Assembly: GCA_963784575.1 (NCBI GenBank)
Contig: CAWARU010000001.1
Location: forward strand, 2,728,001 to 2,792,000
Source: CAWARU01 sp963784575
GTDB lineage: Bacteria > Pseudomonadota > Gammaproteobacteria > UBA6186 > Azoamicaceae
DNA: 64,000 nucleotides
Direction of reading: 5' to 3'
The translations under genes were made by a program, and so were the position numbers. Below, piece after piece: positions 1-9,155 of this stretch; within the stretch, counting starts at the first letter, position 1; each line of letters begins with the position of its first letter. The notes under the pieces are model-generated. The model saw only the letters and a program-made list of their open reading frames with translations, made no database searches and was not told the origin of the DNA.

Positions 1-2306
1 CCGCAGCAATGTTCGGTGGACGAAAAGATATAGTTGAATTTTTGCTGTCTTTAGGCCCTCATGTTCCGGGGAGTTGGTTTGTCTTGGAAGAAATGAGTTC
101 CTCATCCTATCCGGAAGAAACGTTATACTATGATCCTCTACATCTCGCGATTTGCTTTTCTAACCCTGTATACTTTAGAGAACATTTTTTATCGAAATTC
201 CTCCGTTCAAGCAAACTGTCAATTGAAACGAAGTTTCACAGCACGCTTGCTCTTGAATACATGCAGCTCTTGCTTTCAGGGCCAGCTCGAAATCCTGAAT
301 CCTTCTTGGTTGCTACCACACAGTGCGTAAAATCCACTCACATTGAATTTGCTTGTCGCATGTTCAATAGCGAATTGCGCGATGGTTTCGTACCCATCCA
401 ATTTCTGCTGAAGAATTATCACGCTGATTTGAATGAAATATCGATTTGCTGGGGGATCCAAACCAATAGTATTGATATCGTCAAAACTATGCTCGATAAG
501 GGAGTGGATTTGCAACAACCAAACAACGAGTTTCATGCGCAACATCATAACACACAAGTGTTAGGCATCACTGCCTTGCAATTATTATGCCTGATGCATC
601 GCGATAAAGGTTGTGACTTACTCACATTTTTATTGCAGCAGAAACCACTCGATCTCAATAAACCTTATAAACACTATCGGATATTGAGACCAGATCCCTA
701 TAAAGGAACCAATCCCAGCACCAGAGGCAAAGTGTATTCTAAAAAAATTGCGGGCATTGATCTCCAATCGGTAGATGGATATTCACCTTTGATGCTGGCA
801 GCGATGGGTAAAGCCCTAAATTTAGCGCTATTATTGCTGAATGCTGGAGCAGATGCGAGTTACCAGGCCCCTGATGGGGAGAATTGCTTCACGCTGAATG
901 ATTATTTTTTGCAGAAAGCAATCGCTAAGGTTCTCGCTCAAGATTCTGATTCTCTAGAGAAAACTTATCCATTCTTGAAGAATTTTGAAACAAATGCAAA
1001 GTTTAGGGGAGCATTTGTCACCTCTGTTATTAGATATCTTATAAATGGAGACGAGCCTTTGCAAACTCTGAATGAGGAATTTCTTCATCTTCTCCATAAA
1101 TACAATATGATTTTTGAAATGGTGAATATCGGTCAGATCAAAGTGAATGTTTTTATGGCCCTTATTATCCAGGGCAGGGTTGACGCTTTGAAATATATCG
1201 TAGCAAAAGGCTTGTCCAGTGATGACGAGGGCTTCTCTCTTACCTTAAGGGGTCTGCCAGATACACAAATTTCGAGTTTGGCTTTAGCAACTGCAATGGG
1301 ATTGGATCCCGAAATGGTAGCCATGATCAAGGCCAGAACCACATCATCATTCCTATCACAAAAAGAAATAGTAAAAGCCTCTGATGTGCTAGCGCGATTC
1401 CCCGGTAGGCTACTAGTACGATCTAAAAAAACTGCAGTAAAGGATACCTGTCTGGACATTGATAGTCCTGGTTATATATTTGAACTGATTCGCACGTGTA
1501 CTCGATATATATTGATTAAAGGGAAAACTCCGTCAGGAAAAGATTTTTGTATCACTAAGGCTCCTGGTTTTAGATTTCATCATACTGTTTATTTGCCTTT
1601 TTTGAATTCTAATCAGGAGTATTACATTGATAAACTTGAGAAAGAATTCAGAGGAATTGATAGACGAAATTTGCGGTGGTTGGATATCGGTATTATTAAA
1701 TTGGAGTCCTTTTATGATTACGAGGCATTTTCCCTCACGATTTGCGATCTGGGAACTTTGCCAGAAACTGCCTACAATTACTATAAAAAGCATCAGACCT
1801 TACATCCTCTTATTGAGAATGTCGAAGAATACGATTGGGGCGAGACTTACGCAACGCATTTTGTAGAACTTGCCATGCAGCCAAGCTCGGATCTTGATCC
1901 TAAAAAGATTAGAACCTCTGTTCACAAAACATATGAAGAATATCATCATGGTAAAATGGAAGAGTCGCTGCTCAATTTGGTTCTGACAGGAGACCTTGAA
2001 AAACTCAAACTATTTTTTGCACAACATAAAAGCTGGAATCTTGATCTCCTCATTCTGGGCAAATTCGCAAACCGCTTCATAGAGCTCAATGATGACACAA
2101 AAGAAATGCGATTTCCCTTAGAAGTTGCTATTGCAAATCAAAATTTAGAAGTGGCAAGGCTCCTATTTGCATCTCTTTCGGCTGATGCTCAATTTCGGGT
2201 GCAATGCAGTGAAAAAATGTTAAAGCTCCTAAGCGAGGAAAGCCAAGCCGAAGAATTAGAGTGCGAAGATGAAGGCTCTGGTAGGAAATTTAAAAAATTT
2301 GTTTAA
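1..2306 (+). CDS. Ankyrin-repeat protein, 5' end outside the window
   Basis: The reading frame is already open at base 1 (GCA GCA before the first ATG at position 9). The first visible residues, AAMFGGRKDIVEFLLSLG, are the middle of an ankyrin repeat, so the start lies upstream. Further ankyrin-like units are visible near residues 145-170 (NSIDIVKTMLDKGVDL), 250-290 (DGYSPLMLAAMG then NLALLLLNAGAD) and around 690-730. The stretch of roughly residues 480-620, rich in aromatic and charged residues, matches nothing I recognise. There is no signal peptide or membrane helix in the visible part. In intracellular bacteria such proteins are often secreted effectors binding host proteins; that role is inferred. 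The next gene runs in the same direction 160 bp downstream. Confidence 0.75.
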   Translation, partial: AAMFGGRKDIVEFLLSLGPHVPGSWFVLEEMSSSSYPEETLYYDPLHLAICFSNPVYFREHFLSKFLRSSKLSIETKFHSTLALEYMQLLLSGPARNPESFLVATTQCVKSTHIEFACRMFNSELRDGFVPIQFLLKNYHADLNEISICWGIQTNSIDIVKTMLDKGVDLQQPNNEFHAQHHNTQVLGITALQLLCLMHRDKGCDLLTFLLQQKPLDLNKPYKHYRILRPDPYKGTNPSTRGKVYSKKIAGIDLQSVDGYSPLMLAAMGKALNLALLLLNAGADASYQAPDGENCFTLNDYFLQKAIAKVLAQDSDSLEKTYPFLKNFETNAKFRGAFVTSVIRYLINGDEPLQTLNEEFLHLLHKYNMIFEMVNIGQIKVNVFMALIIQGRVDALKYIVAKGLSSDDEGFSLTLRGLPDTQISSLALATAMGLDPEMVAMIKARTTSSFLSQKEIVKASDVLARFPGRLLVRSKKTAVKDTCLDIDSPGYIFELIRTCTRYILIKGKTPSGKDFCITKAPGFRFHHTVYLPFLNSNQEYYIDKLEKEFRGIDRRNLRWLDIGIIKLESFYDYEAFSLTICDLGTLPETAYNYYKKHQTLHPLIENVEEYDWGETYATHFVELAMQPSSDLDPKKIRTSVHKTYEEYHHGKMEESLLNLVLTGDLEKLKLFFAQHKSWNLDLLILGKFANRFIELNDDTKEMRFPLEVAIANQNLEVARLLFASLSADAQFRVQCSEKMLKLLSEESQAEELECEDEGSGRKFKKFV

Positions 2307-2469
2307 GCCAGGTTATTATATTCAATCAGTCTGCCCAACTTAGAAGATAAACTCACCCCGGTATTCATAAAAACAGTTTTTGCTTTTATCTCCAAGTTCT
2401 AATACAATGATTAGCGCCTTTTCTTCAGGAAATCTAGAGAATCACTACTTTTTGATAGGAGGTTTTACA

Positions 2470-3642
2470 ATGTCCTCGTGTCCTCCCTCCATAACTTCAT
2501 TAAATAATAATTTAATGAAACTTGAAAGTTCATTTTTGGATATAAAAAGTTTAGCAGAGTTAGCTCGAACATCTCGTTTTTTGCGTGATAGTTTAAGAAA
2601 ATTACTGAAAGCTTCAGAGCTACTTGACTGTGTAGTGAATATCAATGAAGAAAGCAGGAAAAGAATTCAGGAATTACTTGAGGAAGAAAAAATAAACAGG
2701 GCAGATGTCTTTTCTTTAAACTTAAAGTCAATAATGCTTATTCGAACTTATGGTAGAGTAAGATATTTTAGTTCGAAGCAAAGAAAGATTGCATATCGGG
2801 ACGTATTCCTAGACTTTAGCCCACTTCAAGCAGCCGCTGACTGTGGTGATTTCTTTTTAGTTGATCTGTTTAAAGATGCCTTGCCTGATAATCAAAAGTA
2901 TGCAGCAGGAATTCAATTAAAAAAAATTTTAGAGCGGAAAGATTATTTACTTTCTTTCTATAATCTCCATTTTGCCTACCAAAAATTTCTTATTGTATTT
3001 CCGAAACTTGAAGCTGCTGCCAAATGGCGCACAATCAGAAAGCAATGGGAAATTGTTGCCGAATTACAAAAAAAGTTGCCAAATTTTGGGTTACAAGTGT
3101 TTTGTAATGTGGTTACGCATGTACCGGTGCCAGATTTTACACGGGAACCTAAACGTAGGATGTTATTATATTATGATAGAAAAGATTTAGATTTGGATTC
3201 GATGGGGAATGGTACTGGGCTTGGATTATTCAAAGGGCGGGGCACTGGAGCACAATTATGGTCAGCAAGTGAGAGTGCAGGGATACCAGTTGGAAAAGGT
3301 GGCAGAAGAGCAGAAGAAGATACAAATGCTTGGGCTATTCTATGTGTGGTAATAGCGAGTAAAATGGCGGAAATTGCCTCTTTTTTGTTGCAGTATGAAC
3401 CTGATAAGGATCAAATAAACGCGTGTGATTCGAAGACACCTAGAAAAGAATATCAAAACCCTCCTGCAAAACTGCCAGGGAATGCAATAAAGCTTGTGGA
3501 TGCTACGATGTTGCATGCTTATTTAGGATTAGGATCGCAGTCTAGAGATCAGTCTAAAGACAAAGAAATCCTAGAAGACAAGGGATTGGAGAAAAAAGCA
3601 AAAGCCAATACAACAGCAACAGCAAAAGAAAGATTGATCTGA
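2470..3642 (+). CDS. Hypothetical effector-like protein with one ankyrin-like motif
   Basis: The frame opens at 2380, but ATG 2470 is preceded by a strong AGGAGG Shine-Dalgarno at about 8 bases, so I take a 390-aa protein. The N-terminus (an LxxLxxSFLDIKSLAELARTS-like helical stretch, residues 10-35) resembles an F-box-like helix set, but weakly. One ankyrin-like unit follows (FSPLQAAADCGDFFLVDLF, near residue 115). The C-terminal 50 residues are Lys/Glu/Ser-rich and low complexity. It sits between an ankyrin protein and yegD on the same strand. I do not recognise a family; an effector role is inferred only from neighbourhood and composition. Confidence 0.6.
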   Translation: MSSCPPSITSLNNNLMKLESSFLDIKSLAELARTSRFLRDSLRKLLKASELLDCVVNINEESRKRIQELLEEEKINRADVFSLNLKSIMLIRTYGRVRYFSSKQRKIAYRDVFLDFSPLQAAADCGDFFLVDLFKDALPDNQKYAAGIQLKKILERKDYLLSFYNLHFAYQKFLIVFPKLEAAAKWRTIRKQWEIVAELQKKLPNFGLQVFCNVVTHVPVPDFTREPKRRMLLYYDRKDLDLDSMGNGTGLGLFKGRGTGAQLWSASESAGIPVGKGGRRAEEDTNAWAILCVVIASKMAEIASFLLQYEPDKDQINACDSKTPRKEYQNPPAKLPGNAIKLVDATMLHAYLGLGSQSRDQSKDKEILEDKGLEKKAKANTTATAKERLI

Positions 3643-3808
3643 ATGTAGACAGCCTTATTCTTATTATACTATATATTTATCCAGGCTAGAGCGCGCAAGA
3701 ATTTTTGTAATTGTTTAAGTGCAGTGTGTGAATGCTTGCAAAACTTTGTTTGCATTTCGATCGTAAGTTCTGTATTCTGTTCTGCCCGCATAAAGAATAG
3801 GTGGTGAT

Positions 3809-5104
3809 ATGGCATTACATGATTTTTGTGGTCTAGACTTTGGCACCAGTAATTCTACCATCGGTATCTATAAAGACAATCAAATCACCATGGTCCCCCT
3901 AGATTCAGGAAAGCAGATACTGCGTTCGGCCATTTTCTTCGATTATGATACCAGTCAGTGCATTTTGGGTCAGAGAGGCTTGACAGAATATTTGACGGGA
4001 ACTCCCGGAAGACTTTTAATGTCACTTAAAAGTGTTTTAGGGTCTCCGTTAATGCAAGAAAAAACCCTGATTGAAAATCGAATGGTGGCTTATACCGATA
4101 TTTTGGGTTATTTAATTCGGCACTTAAAACAACAAGCTGAAAACACTTTGGGAAGAGAATTGCAGCAGGTAGTGATGGGAAGACCGGTCAGATTTCATGA
4201 TACCGATAATAAAAAAGATAAGCTAGCGCAGGATACCTTGGAACAAATTGCAAAAAATCAAGGCTTCAAGGATATCATATTTCAATATGAGCCAATTGCA
4301 GCGGCCTTAAGCTATGAAGCAACGATTGCAGAAGAACAACTCGCCTTTATTGTCGATCTGGGCGGTGGAACTTCGGATTTTTCTGTGATACGTTTAAGGC
4401 CGCAACCTGAAAATGCTAGCACTCATCGCGTTCGGAGCCAGGACAGCCACCGCAGAGAGGATGTTTTAGCAAATAAAGGCATACATATTGGAGGAACTGA
4501 TTTTGACAGACTCTTCAGTTTAAACACAGTTATGCCTGAATTAGGATTGGGAGGCAAAATGCGCGGCTTAAGCGGCAACATTCAAATCCCGAGCAGTTTT
4601 TACCATGATCTCACCACCTGGCATACCATCAACAGTTTATATACTTATCAAAGCAAAAATGCCATTCATAATCTCAAAGGCTATGCACTTTTGAAAAACC
4701 CCATTGAAAGATTGATAAAAGTGGTAGATAGGCAATTGGGTCATAAGATTCTAAATGAAGTGGAACTCGGCAAATGTCAATTAAGTTCCAAAGAAACTGT
4801 ACTACTCGATCTATCCTTTATAGAAAAAGAGTGGCTGCTGAAAACTACGAGAGCTGCTTTTGAAGCAATTATCTCTGAAAAAGTAGAAAAATTGCTTGAA
4901 ACCTGCCAAGAAACCTTGAAAGAATCTGGTGTTTCGAATCATCATATTGATTCTATCTTCTTTACAGGGGGATCCACTCAAATACCTATCATTCGTGACT
5001 CTATTGCTAAATTGTTTCCCAATTCAAAGATCATCCAAGGAGATGTTTTTGAGAGCGTTGGCAAAGGGCTTATAATAGACGCTGCGCGTCGATTCATGCA
5101 TTGA
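3809..5104 (+). CDS. yegD: YegD-like Hsp70/actin-fold ATPase
   Basis: The 431-aa protein has the actin/Hsp70 nucleotide-binding signatures. Phosphate 1 is GLDFGTSNSTIGI near residue 8, phosphate 2 is VDLGGGTSDFSVI near residue 190, and the adenosine motif is FFTGGSTQIPIIRDS near residue 390. The length fits E. coli YegD (about 450 aa). It lacks the substrate-binding and lid domains of DnaK, as expected for YegD, a soluble Hsp70-like protein of poorly defined role. GTGGTG about 6 bases before ATG 3809 is a usable ribosome site. The protein ends 115 bp before poxB in the same direction. The identification is secure at family level; its client or process is unknown. Confidence 0.88.
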   Translation: MALHDFCGLDFGTSNSTIGIYKDNQITMVPLDSGKQILRSAIFFDYDTSQCILGQRGLTEYLTGTPGRLLMSLKSVLGSPLMQEKTLIENRMVAYTDILGYLIRHLKQQAENTLGRELQQVVMGRPVRFHDTDNKKDKLAQDTLEQIAKNQGFKDIIFQYEPIAAALSYEATIAEEQLAFIVDLGGGTSDFSVIRLRPQPENASTHRVRSQDSHRREDVLANKGIHIGGTDFDRLFSLNTVMPELGLGGKMRGLSGNIQIPSSFYHDLTTWHTINSLYTYQSKNAIHNLKGYALLKNPIERLIKVVDRQLGHKILNEVELGKCQLSSKETVLLDLSFIEKEWLLKTTRAAFEAIISEKVEKLLETCQETLKESGVSNHHIDSIFFTGGSTQIPIIRDSIAKLFPNSKIIQGDVFESVGKGLIIDAARRFMH

Positions 5105-5219
5105 CAATAGACTATTATAATATTATGAAACATCAAGGAGATGCCTCTTATATTGAACTACAAGTAAACTATTGCCAATGGAAATGGCAAAGGAGGCAGT
5201 GGCTAAGGAGAAATGGCAA

Positions 5220-5825
5220 ATGTCAAAGTTAGTAGCAGATTTGTTGGTTGAAACATTAGAGGCAGCGGGTGTAAAGAGAATATATGGAATTGTGGGTGAT
5301 TCTCTGAATGGTATTACGGATGCTCTCAATCGAAAAAAGACAATTACATGGATCCATGTACGTCATGAAGAAACTGCTGCGTTTGCTGCTGGAGCTGAAG
5401 CACAATTAACCGGTAAGCTTGCCGTCTGTGCTGGAAGTTGTGGACCAGGTAACACACATCTGATAAATGGACTCTTTGACAGTCATCGATCTGGGGCACC
5501 TGTTCTTGCCATTGCGGCTCAAATTCCTACCCTTGAAATTGGCGGTGATTATTTTCAAGAAACGCATCCTGGCATTTTATTTAAAGAATGTAGTTATTTT
5601 TGTGAAGTTGTTTATTCTCCGGAACAAATGCCACGTCTGTTGAATATGGCAATTCAAACAGCATTGGCTAAGCGCGGCGTGGCAGTACTCGTTATTTCGG
5701 GAGATATGGCTTTTAAGAATTCTAACAATAATGCTCTTTTGGAGTTTCCTACGCCAAGTCCTGTGATCGTTCCTAGCTCGGAAGAGCTTCAGAAAATGGC
5801 ACACCTCTTCCCGACTTCATCGTAA
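5220..5825 (+). pseudogene. poxB: Pyruvate dehydrogenase (quinone) PoxB, 5' fragment, interrupted by an IS
   Basis: PoxB is a peripheral-membrane, ThDP- and FAD-dependent enzyme that oxidises pyruvate to acetate and CO2 and reduces ubiquinone. I choose ATG 5220 (AAGGAG 9 bases upstream, then MSKLVADLLVETLEAAGVKR), which matches the usual PoxB start; the frame is open from 5172. The fragment holds the N-terminal ThDP-binding domain with GVKRIYGIVGDSLNG and the catalytic glutamate region HVRHEETAAFAAGAEA. At 5810 the frame enters the insertion sequence and stops after a few foreign residues (FPTSS). Joining base 5809 to base 7998 restores one open frame of 573 aa, almost exactly E. coli PoxB length (572), so the gene was intact before insertion. 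Confidence 0.9.
5603..5809 (+). repeat. 207-bp target-site duplication, left copy
   Basis: This poxB segment (TGAAGTTGTTTATTCTCC to GGCACACCTCTT) recurs at 7791-7997 immediately after the insertion sequence. I see no difference between the copies by eye. Its length is a multiple of three. Long, variable direct repeats on insertion are the known hallmark of the IS1634/IS1549 group. Confidence 0.93.
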
Positions 5826-5933
5826 TCTAAACTAAATTCCCAAAAGTTTTTTTATTAAATCCTTGTAGCACGGGATCTTTTTTATTTCATGATCAAAAAT
5901 TTTCTACTGTAGTGCCTAGTAAACAAAAAAATG

Positions 5934-5962
5934 TTGACACTTTGAAAAAAATTTTTTAAAAT
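5934..5962 (+). promoter_or_regulatory. Promoter of the IS transposase
   Basis: TTGACA (5934-5939) and TAAAAT (5957-5962) are separated by 17 bases, a near-consensus sigma-70 promoter about 35 bp before the transposase start. Confidence 0.65.
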
Positions 5963-5995
5963 TTCACTTAGTTTTTCAAAATAGAGGCGTCTACT

Positions 5996-7693
5996 TTGTT
6001 TGTTCGCGTTAAATCAACACCAAATAGTCCGCGAAAATCGGTGCAAATCGTCGAGTCGTATCGAGAAGACACTACTGTTAAACAAAAAATTATGCGCCAT
6101 GTCGGTATTGCAATGAATGAAAAAGAAGAACAAAAACTTCGTGACTTGGCCCAAGATATTATTGCCTCAATGCTTACAGTTAATGAAAAAAACTCTGAGC
6201 AACTTAGCCTCTTTGAAACCGCTGAAGGCGATTTATCAGCCTTATTAAAAGTAAATAAGAATAAAAAACCTGGCCGTCCCGCAAAAAAGGAAATTAAGGA
6301 TATTCTTCCTCCTGAGCAGGTCACTTTAGATATGATCGTTGAACATGAACGCATCATTGAGGGCGTTCACGAGGTTGGTGGTTATGTTTACGACGAGTTA
6401 GGATACCATAAAATTTTCAAAAGCAAACGGGATAATGATTTGTTAAAGGATATGGTGTTAACCCGATTAGTTTTTCCTGCGAGCAAACGAAAAACTCAAC
6501 GTATATTAGAAGATAATTTCGGAAAAAGTCATGATTTAGATGCTCTCTACTCAACGATGGATAAAGTGTTTAATCAAATCGATCAAATAAAAAAACTAAC
6601 GTTCGCTCGAACGCAATCCTTATTTCCTGAAAGTGTAGATTTAGTATTATTTGATGTGACTACGCTTTACTTCGAATCTATTGAAACAGATGAGCTTAGA
6701 AGGTTTGGTTACAGTAAAGATTGTCGGTTTAACACAACGCAAGTGGTGCTAGCTTTGGCAACTAATGGTGATGGTTTGCCCATTAGCTATGAATTATTTG
6801 AAGGTAATAAGGCTGAAGTAGGGACTTTAATTGCAGCGATTGAGCATTGGCATACTCTATTTAATATTAAATCAGTTTGTTTTGTCGGTGACCGTGCTAT
6901 GTTCTCTAAAAAAAATATGGCTCTAATGGAAGAAAAAGGGTATCAATATATTGTTGCAGCAAAATTACGCACTTTGCCTGATAATATTAAAAGCGAAATA
7001 CTTAGTGAGTCTCGTTATTATCCTACTGTTTTAAACGATGAATTTGCGTGGATTGGTGAATTTAATCACGAGAATCGTCGCTTAGTAGTCAGCTATAAAA
7101 AGAAGCGAGCATTAAAAGATGTGGCTGATAGAACTCGAGTTTTAGAAAAAATTGAAAAAGTAATTGGTAAAAAGGGCCAAACACAAAAATTAATAACTAA
7201 TCAAGGCGTCAAAAAATTTACAAAAACAAATCCCCAAGCATGCACTCAATTAGATGAGGATAAGATTGCGCATGATGCGATGTGGGATGGACTACACGGA
7301 ATTATTACTAATATCGAAGATGAAAAGGCTGAGACATTGCTCGCCCAATATTCTCGGCTCTGGGTGATTGAAGAATCCTTCCGGATCAATAAGCATACGC
7401 TCGCTATGCGTCCGATTTATCATTGGAATCCAAACCGAATTCATGCACATATTGCTATTTGTTATATGACATTTTCGGTATTACGACATTTACAGTATCG
7501 ATTAAATTTGACACAAAAAATTAGTATAGAGACAGTGATTGATGAGTTAAGAGGAATTCAATCCTCTATTTACGTTCATAAGCAAACCAAGGATCTATAT
7601 CGCGTTCCTGGTCGCATCACTAATACCGCACGAAAAATCTACAAGGCCTTCAATTTAACCCGCTCACCAGACGCAACAGTCTATTTAAGATAA
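5996..7693 (+). CDS. IS1634-family DDE transposase
   Basis: The 565-aa protein starts with TTG at 5996, 8 bases after a GAGG site. The N-terminal region (residues 1-40, ending KQKIMRHVG) is the typical leader of this family. Catalytic acidic residues are visible in their usual contexts: D220 (LVLFDVTTLYFES), D299 (VGDRAMFSKKNMALMEE) and E459 (LWVIEESFRINKHTL), the last followed by RPIYHWNPNRIHAHIAICY, a family signature. No frameshift or internal stop is seen, so it should be active. It cuts and joins the ends of its own element and has disrupted poxB. Confidence 0.95.
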   Translation: MFVRVKSTPNSPRKSVQIVESYREDTTVKQKIMRHVGIAMNEKEEQKLRDLAQDIIASMLTVNEKNSEQLSLFETAEGDLSALLKVNKNKKPGRPAKKEIKDILPPEQVTLDMIVEHERIIEGVHEVGGYVYDELGYHKIFKSKRDNDLLKDMVLTRLVFPASKRKTQRILEDNFGKSHDLDALYSTMDKVFNQIDQIKKLTFARTQSLFPESVDLVLFDVTTLYFESIETDELRRFGYSKDCRFNTTQVVLALATNGDGLPISYELFEGNKAEVGTLIAAIEHWHTLFNIKSVCFVGDRAMFSKKNMALMEEKGYQYIVAAKLRTLPDNIKSEILSESRYYPTVLNDEFAWIGEFNHENRRLVVSYKKKRALKDVADRTRVLEKIEKVIGKKGQTQKLITNQGVKKFTKTNPQACTQLDEDKIAHDAMWDGLHGIITNIEDEKAETLLAQYSRLWVIEESFRINKHTLAMRPIYHWNPNRIHAHIAICYMTFSVLRHLQYRLNLTQKISIETVIDELRGIQSSIYVHKQTKDLYRVPGRITNTARKIYKAFNLTRSPDATVYLR

Positions 7694-7733
7694 CTTTCCA
7701 ACATCAAATAATGTAGTGCCTAAATTGGCTATA

Positions 7734-7760
7734 GCCCCCGTGGTACGGGGCTTTTGCTAT
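7734..7760 (+). terminator. Terminator at the right end of the IS
   Basis: CCCCGT (7736-7741), loop GGT, ACGGGG (7745-7750), followed by CTTTTGCTATTTT. It lies about 40 bp after the transposase stop and would stop transcription running out of the IS into the poxB 3' half. Confidence 0.6.
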
Positions 7761-7779
7761 TTTAGAAGACTCAAAAATA

Positions 7780-9129
7780 GTGAAGTCGGGTGAAGTTGTT
7801 TATTCTCCGGAACAAATGCCACGTCTGTTGAATATGGCAATTCAAACAGCATTGGCTAAGCGCGGCGTGGCAGTACTCGTTATTTCGGGAGATATGGCTT
7901 TTAAGAATTCTAACAATAATGCTCTTTTGGAGTTTCCTACGCCAAGTCCTGTGATCGTTCCTAGCTCGGAAGAGCTTCAGAAAATGGCACACCTCTTGAA
8001 CCAAGCAAAATCGATTACATTACTCTGTGGTAGCGGCTGCGAGGAAGCTTATGAGGAATTAATGTTATTATGCGATGTCCTGAAAGCTCCGATGGTGCAT
8101 ACTTTAAGAGGCAAGTCTTTTATCGTAGAAGACAATCCATATGATGTAGGAATGACAGGTCTTATTGGATTTTCTTCAGGTTATTATGCCATGGAAGCTT
8201 GTGATACCCTTTTACTGCTGGGGACGAGCTTTCCCTATAGGCAGTTTTATCCTGAAGATGCACAAATTATTCAAGTCGATAAATATGGAGAGCAACTGGG
8301 AAAACGCTGTGATATTAAGCTTGGTTTGGTAGGAGATATTAAAGCAACCATCCAAGCTTTACTGCCACTATTGCATAAGCATTCCGATGCTTCTCATTTA
8401 GAAAAATCTCACAAGCACTATAAAAAATCGCGAAAAGAATTGGATGAGCTTGCGCATGGCAAATCTGGAGAAAAGCCAATTCATCCACAATATTTGACAA
8501 GAATTATCAACAAAATTTCAAAACAGGATGCACTATTCACTTGTGATGTAGGGACTCCTACAGTGTGGGCAGCACGCTATCTTAAAATGAATGGTCAAAG
8601 AAGATTATTGGGATCCTTCAATCATGGATCAATGGCAAATGCACTTTCGCAGGCGATCGGTATGCAATGTGCATATCCGAAGCGTCAGGTGGTAGCGCTC
8701 TGCGGAGATGGTGGATTTTCCATGCTGATGGGGGATGTTATCACGCTCATCCAGCAAAAACTTCCCATAAAAGTTGTAATATTTAATAATGGCAGCTTGG
8801 GTTTTGTGGAAATGGAAATGATGGGATCTGGGATGTTAAATTTTGGCACCGACTTGATTAATCCTAATTTCGCAGAGATGGCAAAAGCTATCGGTTTATT
8901 TGGTGTCCGCATTGAAGATCCCGCAGATATTGAAGTGGGTTTACAACAGGCATTTGCCTATGAAGGACCTGCACTAGTCGATGTCGTCGTCAATAGACAG
9001 GAATTGCTGATGCCGCCGATAATCACTTCTGCGATGGTCAGAGGATTTGGATTATTCATGTTAAAGGCCATCATTGACGGCCAAGGGGACAGAATTGTAG
9101 AGTTGGTGAAAACCAATTTATGGCGGTGA
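7780..9129 (+). pseudogene. poxB: PoxB 3' fragment with an IS-supplied GTG start
   Basis: This open frame begins in the last 11 bases of the IS (GTG AAG TCG GGT) and continues in frame through the duplicated 207 bp into the rest of poxB. It encodes the FAD-binding middle domain and the C-terminal ThDP domain: GDGGFSMLMGDVITLIQQ is the GDG ThDP/Mg motif, followed by NNGSLGFVEMEMMG. The last ~25 residues (LFMLKAIIDGQGD to LVKTNLWR) resemble the membrane-activation tail of PoxB. The N-terminal ThDP domain with its catalytic glutamate is missing, so an isolated product should be inactive. Only a weak ribosome site (AGAAG) precedes the GTG. Confidence 0.88.
7791..7997 (+). repeat. 207-bp target-site duplication, right copy
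   Basis: Second copy of 5603-5809, starting at the base after the IS right inverted repeat and ending at CACACCTCTT. The following GAACC is where the original gene resumes. Confidence 0.93.
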
Positions 9130-9155
9130 TGATAGCAAGTATTTGAAAGTGAGTA

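Larger units (their letters stand above)
5810..7790 (+). mobile_element. IS1634-family insertion sequence (1981 bp)
   Basis: The ends are perfect 10-bp inverted repeats, CCCGACTTCA (5810-5819) and TGAAGTCGGG (7781-7790). They flank one transposase gene (5996-7693), its own promoter (5934-5962) and a terminator (7734-7760). The element sits inside poxB between two 207-bp direct repeats. Transposase type, terminal repeats and the very long target duplication agree with the IS1634 family of the IS4 superfamily. The copy appears intact, and the duplicated flanks look unmutated, so the insertion is probably recent. Confidence 0.93.

Noticed and set aside
5101..5126. Promoter-like TTGACA with TATTAT before poxB
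   Set aside because: The spacer is only 14 bases, and the nearer TATAAT is at 9 bases. Neither fits a sigma-70 promoter.
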